Shown: positions 14,173-15,028 of the stretch, one piece after another
Position numbering within the stretch: position 1 is the first letter of the stretch
Layout: each line of letters opens with the position of its first letter
Source: an uncultured Sphingobacteriales bacterium
Lineage (GTDB): Bacteria > Bacteroidota > Bacteroidia > Chitinophagales > Chitinophagaceae
Length of the DNA stretch: 15,028 bases
NCBI GenBank assembly: GCA_937991535.1
Contig: CALKHN010000037.1
Location: 1-15,028, forward strand
Direction: 5' to 3'
Translations under genes and position numbers: made by a program
Notes under the pieces: model-generated
Seen by the model: the letters and a program-made list of their open reading frames with translations, nothing else
What the model was told of the DNA's origin: nothing
The model's database searches: none

Positions 14173-14757
14173 CTTTATTTAGCTTCTTTTAATAAATACT
14201 TCAAATAATTTATTTTAGAAAAATGTGAATTGGCTTTTCCTGACCGCGCTAAACCTAATGCGATTGAAATGTTCCTCGGTGTTGTTATGATCCGGTGCGG
14301 GAATAATTATTCGGCAACAATGCTTAGTAAAAATTTCTTAAATAATAGTATGTAATGGATATCGTATTCATCTTTTTCCGGTAACGTTATCGCATTTTTT
14401 TTACCGGTATTCGATCACAACATTTAATTTTAGGAAGCCACATTTTGGTTTTGTGAGGAACTGAAATATATAGGATGAGAGTGTGATTTGAAAAAAAATG
14501 ATACCTGTTCATTGACCAGCCAGTTCACTGCTTTTTTAATATAATGGGTGAGTACAATGGTTGCAGCTATCATCATCTCGCTCGTTGTTGAGCAATGACA
14601 CAGGCTGCTGTTTTCGGCGCCGGGCAGGTATTAAGGGAAGCATTTCAGGATATCCTTATATATTTTTAATTTTTAGTATTTGGAATATTTATGGTAAAAG
14701 GATAAAATGATTTTTTATACTTAAACTAATTCGGCCTTTTTAGTAATTTTTTTAGAA
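14150..14757. other. About 600-base spacer upstream of the GH3 gene
   Basis: No gene is recognised. The spacer separates the minus-strand island from the plus-strand glycosidase and should hold the promoter of the latter; no TAnnTTTG box was found close to the start. It contains a candidate LacI-type operator (listed separately). On the minus strand there is a 48-codon ATG-started frame (14576-14430) with no recognisable similarity, too weak to call a gene. Confidence 0.4.
14378..14407. promoter_or_regulatory. Candidate LacI-family operator with flanking inverted repeat
   Basis: CGGTAACGTTATCG at 14379-14392 is a near-perfect palindrome centred on CG, with an exact TAACGTTA core (14382-14389). 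This resembles LacI-family operators that control sugar-use genes. It also forms part of a 7-bp inverted pair, CCGGTAA (14378-14384) and TTACCGG (14401-14407), around a T-run. It lies 366 bases upstream of the GH3 start, which is far for a simple repressor site. Confidence 0.35.
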
Positions 14758-15028
14758 ATGCATGTATTGAAAAATTTAGGATTGATCTTATTGTTTTCAT
14801 TGTCATCAATACCGGTTATCGCTCAGCAGGATATTCCTGATTATAAAAATGCGTCTCTCCCTGCTGAAACAAGGGTCAGGGATTTGTTGAAAAGGATGAC
14901 ACTTAAAGAAAAGCTTGCCCAGCTTACCGAAATGAGCGTGGATGTTTTGAAACAGGAAAACAATGTCTGGAAAAATGCACTGAGTTTCGATAAACTCAAA
15001 GATGGAATCGGATGTTTGGATGGTTTTT
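14758..15028 (+). CDS. Secreted glycoside hydrolase family 3 (beta-glucosidase-like), N-terminal part
   Basis: The frame is open from the ATG at 14758 to the window end (90 codons). A signal peptide spans about 1-23 (ending PVIAQ). It is followed by the standard GH3 opening, YKNASLPAETRVRDLLKRMT and LKEKLAQLTEM, in which the mature protein of Bacteroidota GH3 enzymes begins. Full GH3 proteins are 700-900 residues, so the active site is outside the window. Substrate specificity (beta-glucoside, beta-xyloside or other) cannot be read from this part. It is oriented away from the copper island and separated by a long spacer, so it belongs to a different unit, probably a sugar-use locus. Family call is firm. 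Confidence 0.9.
   Translation, partial: MHVLKNLGLILLFSLSSIPVIAQQDIPDYKNASLPAETRVRDLLKRMTLKEKLAQLTEMSVDVLKQENNVWKNALSFDKLKDGIGCLDGF

Noticed and set aside
14430..14576. 48-codon minus-strand frame in the spacer before the GH3 gene
   Set aside because: No recognisable similarity, signal peptide or ribosome site; expected by chance in about 600 bases.
1..15028. CRISPR arrays, tRNA or rRNA genes
   Set aside because: No regularly spaced direct repeats and no cloverleaf-like or rRNA-like sequence were seen on reading both strands.

Overview
The window looks like a chromosomal accessory region of a Bacteroidota member, most probably of the Chitinophagaceae/Sphingobacteriales type (inference). Reasons: AT-rich spacers, weak Shine-Dalgarno signals, TAnnTTTG-like -7 boxes, and several families typical of that phylum (HYC_CC_PP-like small proteins, DUF3347, SHOCT micro-membrane proteins, DUF5676). 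Nearly everything from 1 to 14149 is on the minus strand, so transcription runs from high to low coordinates. Only the gene fragment at the right end is on the plus strand.

Layout, in the direction of minus-strand transcription. (1) 14149-13748: remnant of an IS5/IS1182-type transposase with several frameshifts. (2) 13173-8755: a tight extracytoplasmic copper operon. It holds a His/Cys secreted protein, a periplasmic DUF3347 protein, a DUF3347 lipoprotein, a membrane-anchored c-type haem protein, and a large multicopper oxidase whose C-terminus continues into an outer-membrane-barrel-like domain. (3) 8640-7502: a second small Cys-rich protein (HYC_CC_PP) and a very Met/His-rich secreted protein. 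(4) 7420-6317: four tiny membrane proteins (SHOCT, His-tailed membrane protein, DUF5676, SHOCT). (5) 6302-3913: an archaeal-type (type II) glyceraldehyde-3-phosphate dehydrogenase, an AAA_28-like P-loop ATPase and a secreted protein of unknown function. (6) 3854-1633: a CopB-class (CPH motif) copper P-type ATPase with a His-rich N-terminus, overlapped by ATGA with a previously unannotated 24-residue single-membrane-segment peptide. (7) 1584-1: the first 528 codons of an alpha-glucan phosphorylase, truncated by the window edge. On the plus strand, 14758-15028 is the start of a secreted GH3 glycosidase.

Taken together, this is a copper detoxification island. CopB would export copper from the cytoplasm. 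The multicopper oxidase would oxidise Cu(I) at the outer membrane or in the periplasm. DUF3347, HYC and Met/His-rich proteins would bind or relay metal. No transcriptional regulator, CopZ chaperone or RND (Cus) efflux system is visible in the window.

The most unusual points are: central-carbon enzymes (type II GAPDH, and possibly glycogen phosphorylase) in line with the copper genes; the ATPase-coupled micropeptide; the oxidase-barrel fusion coupled to a c-haem protein; and a 17-bp nested inverted repeat immediately in front of a DUF3347 start codon.
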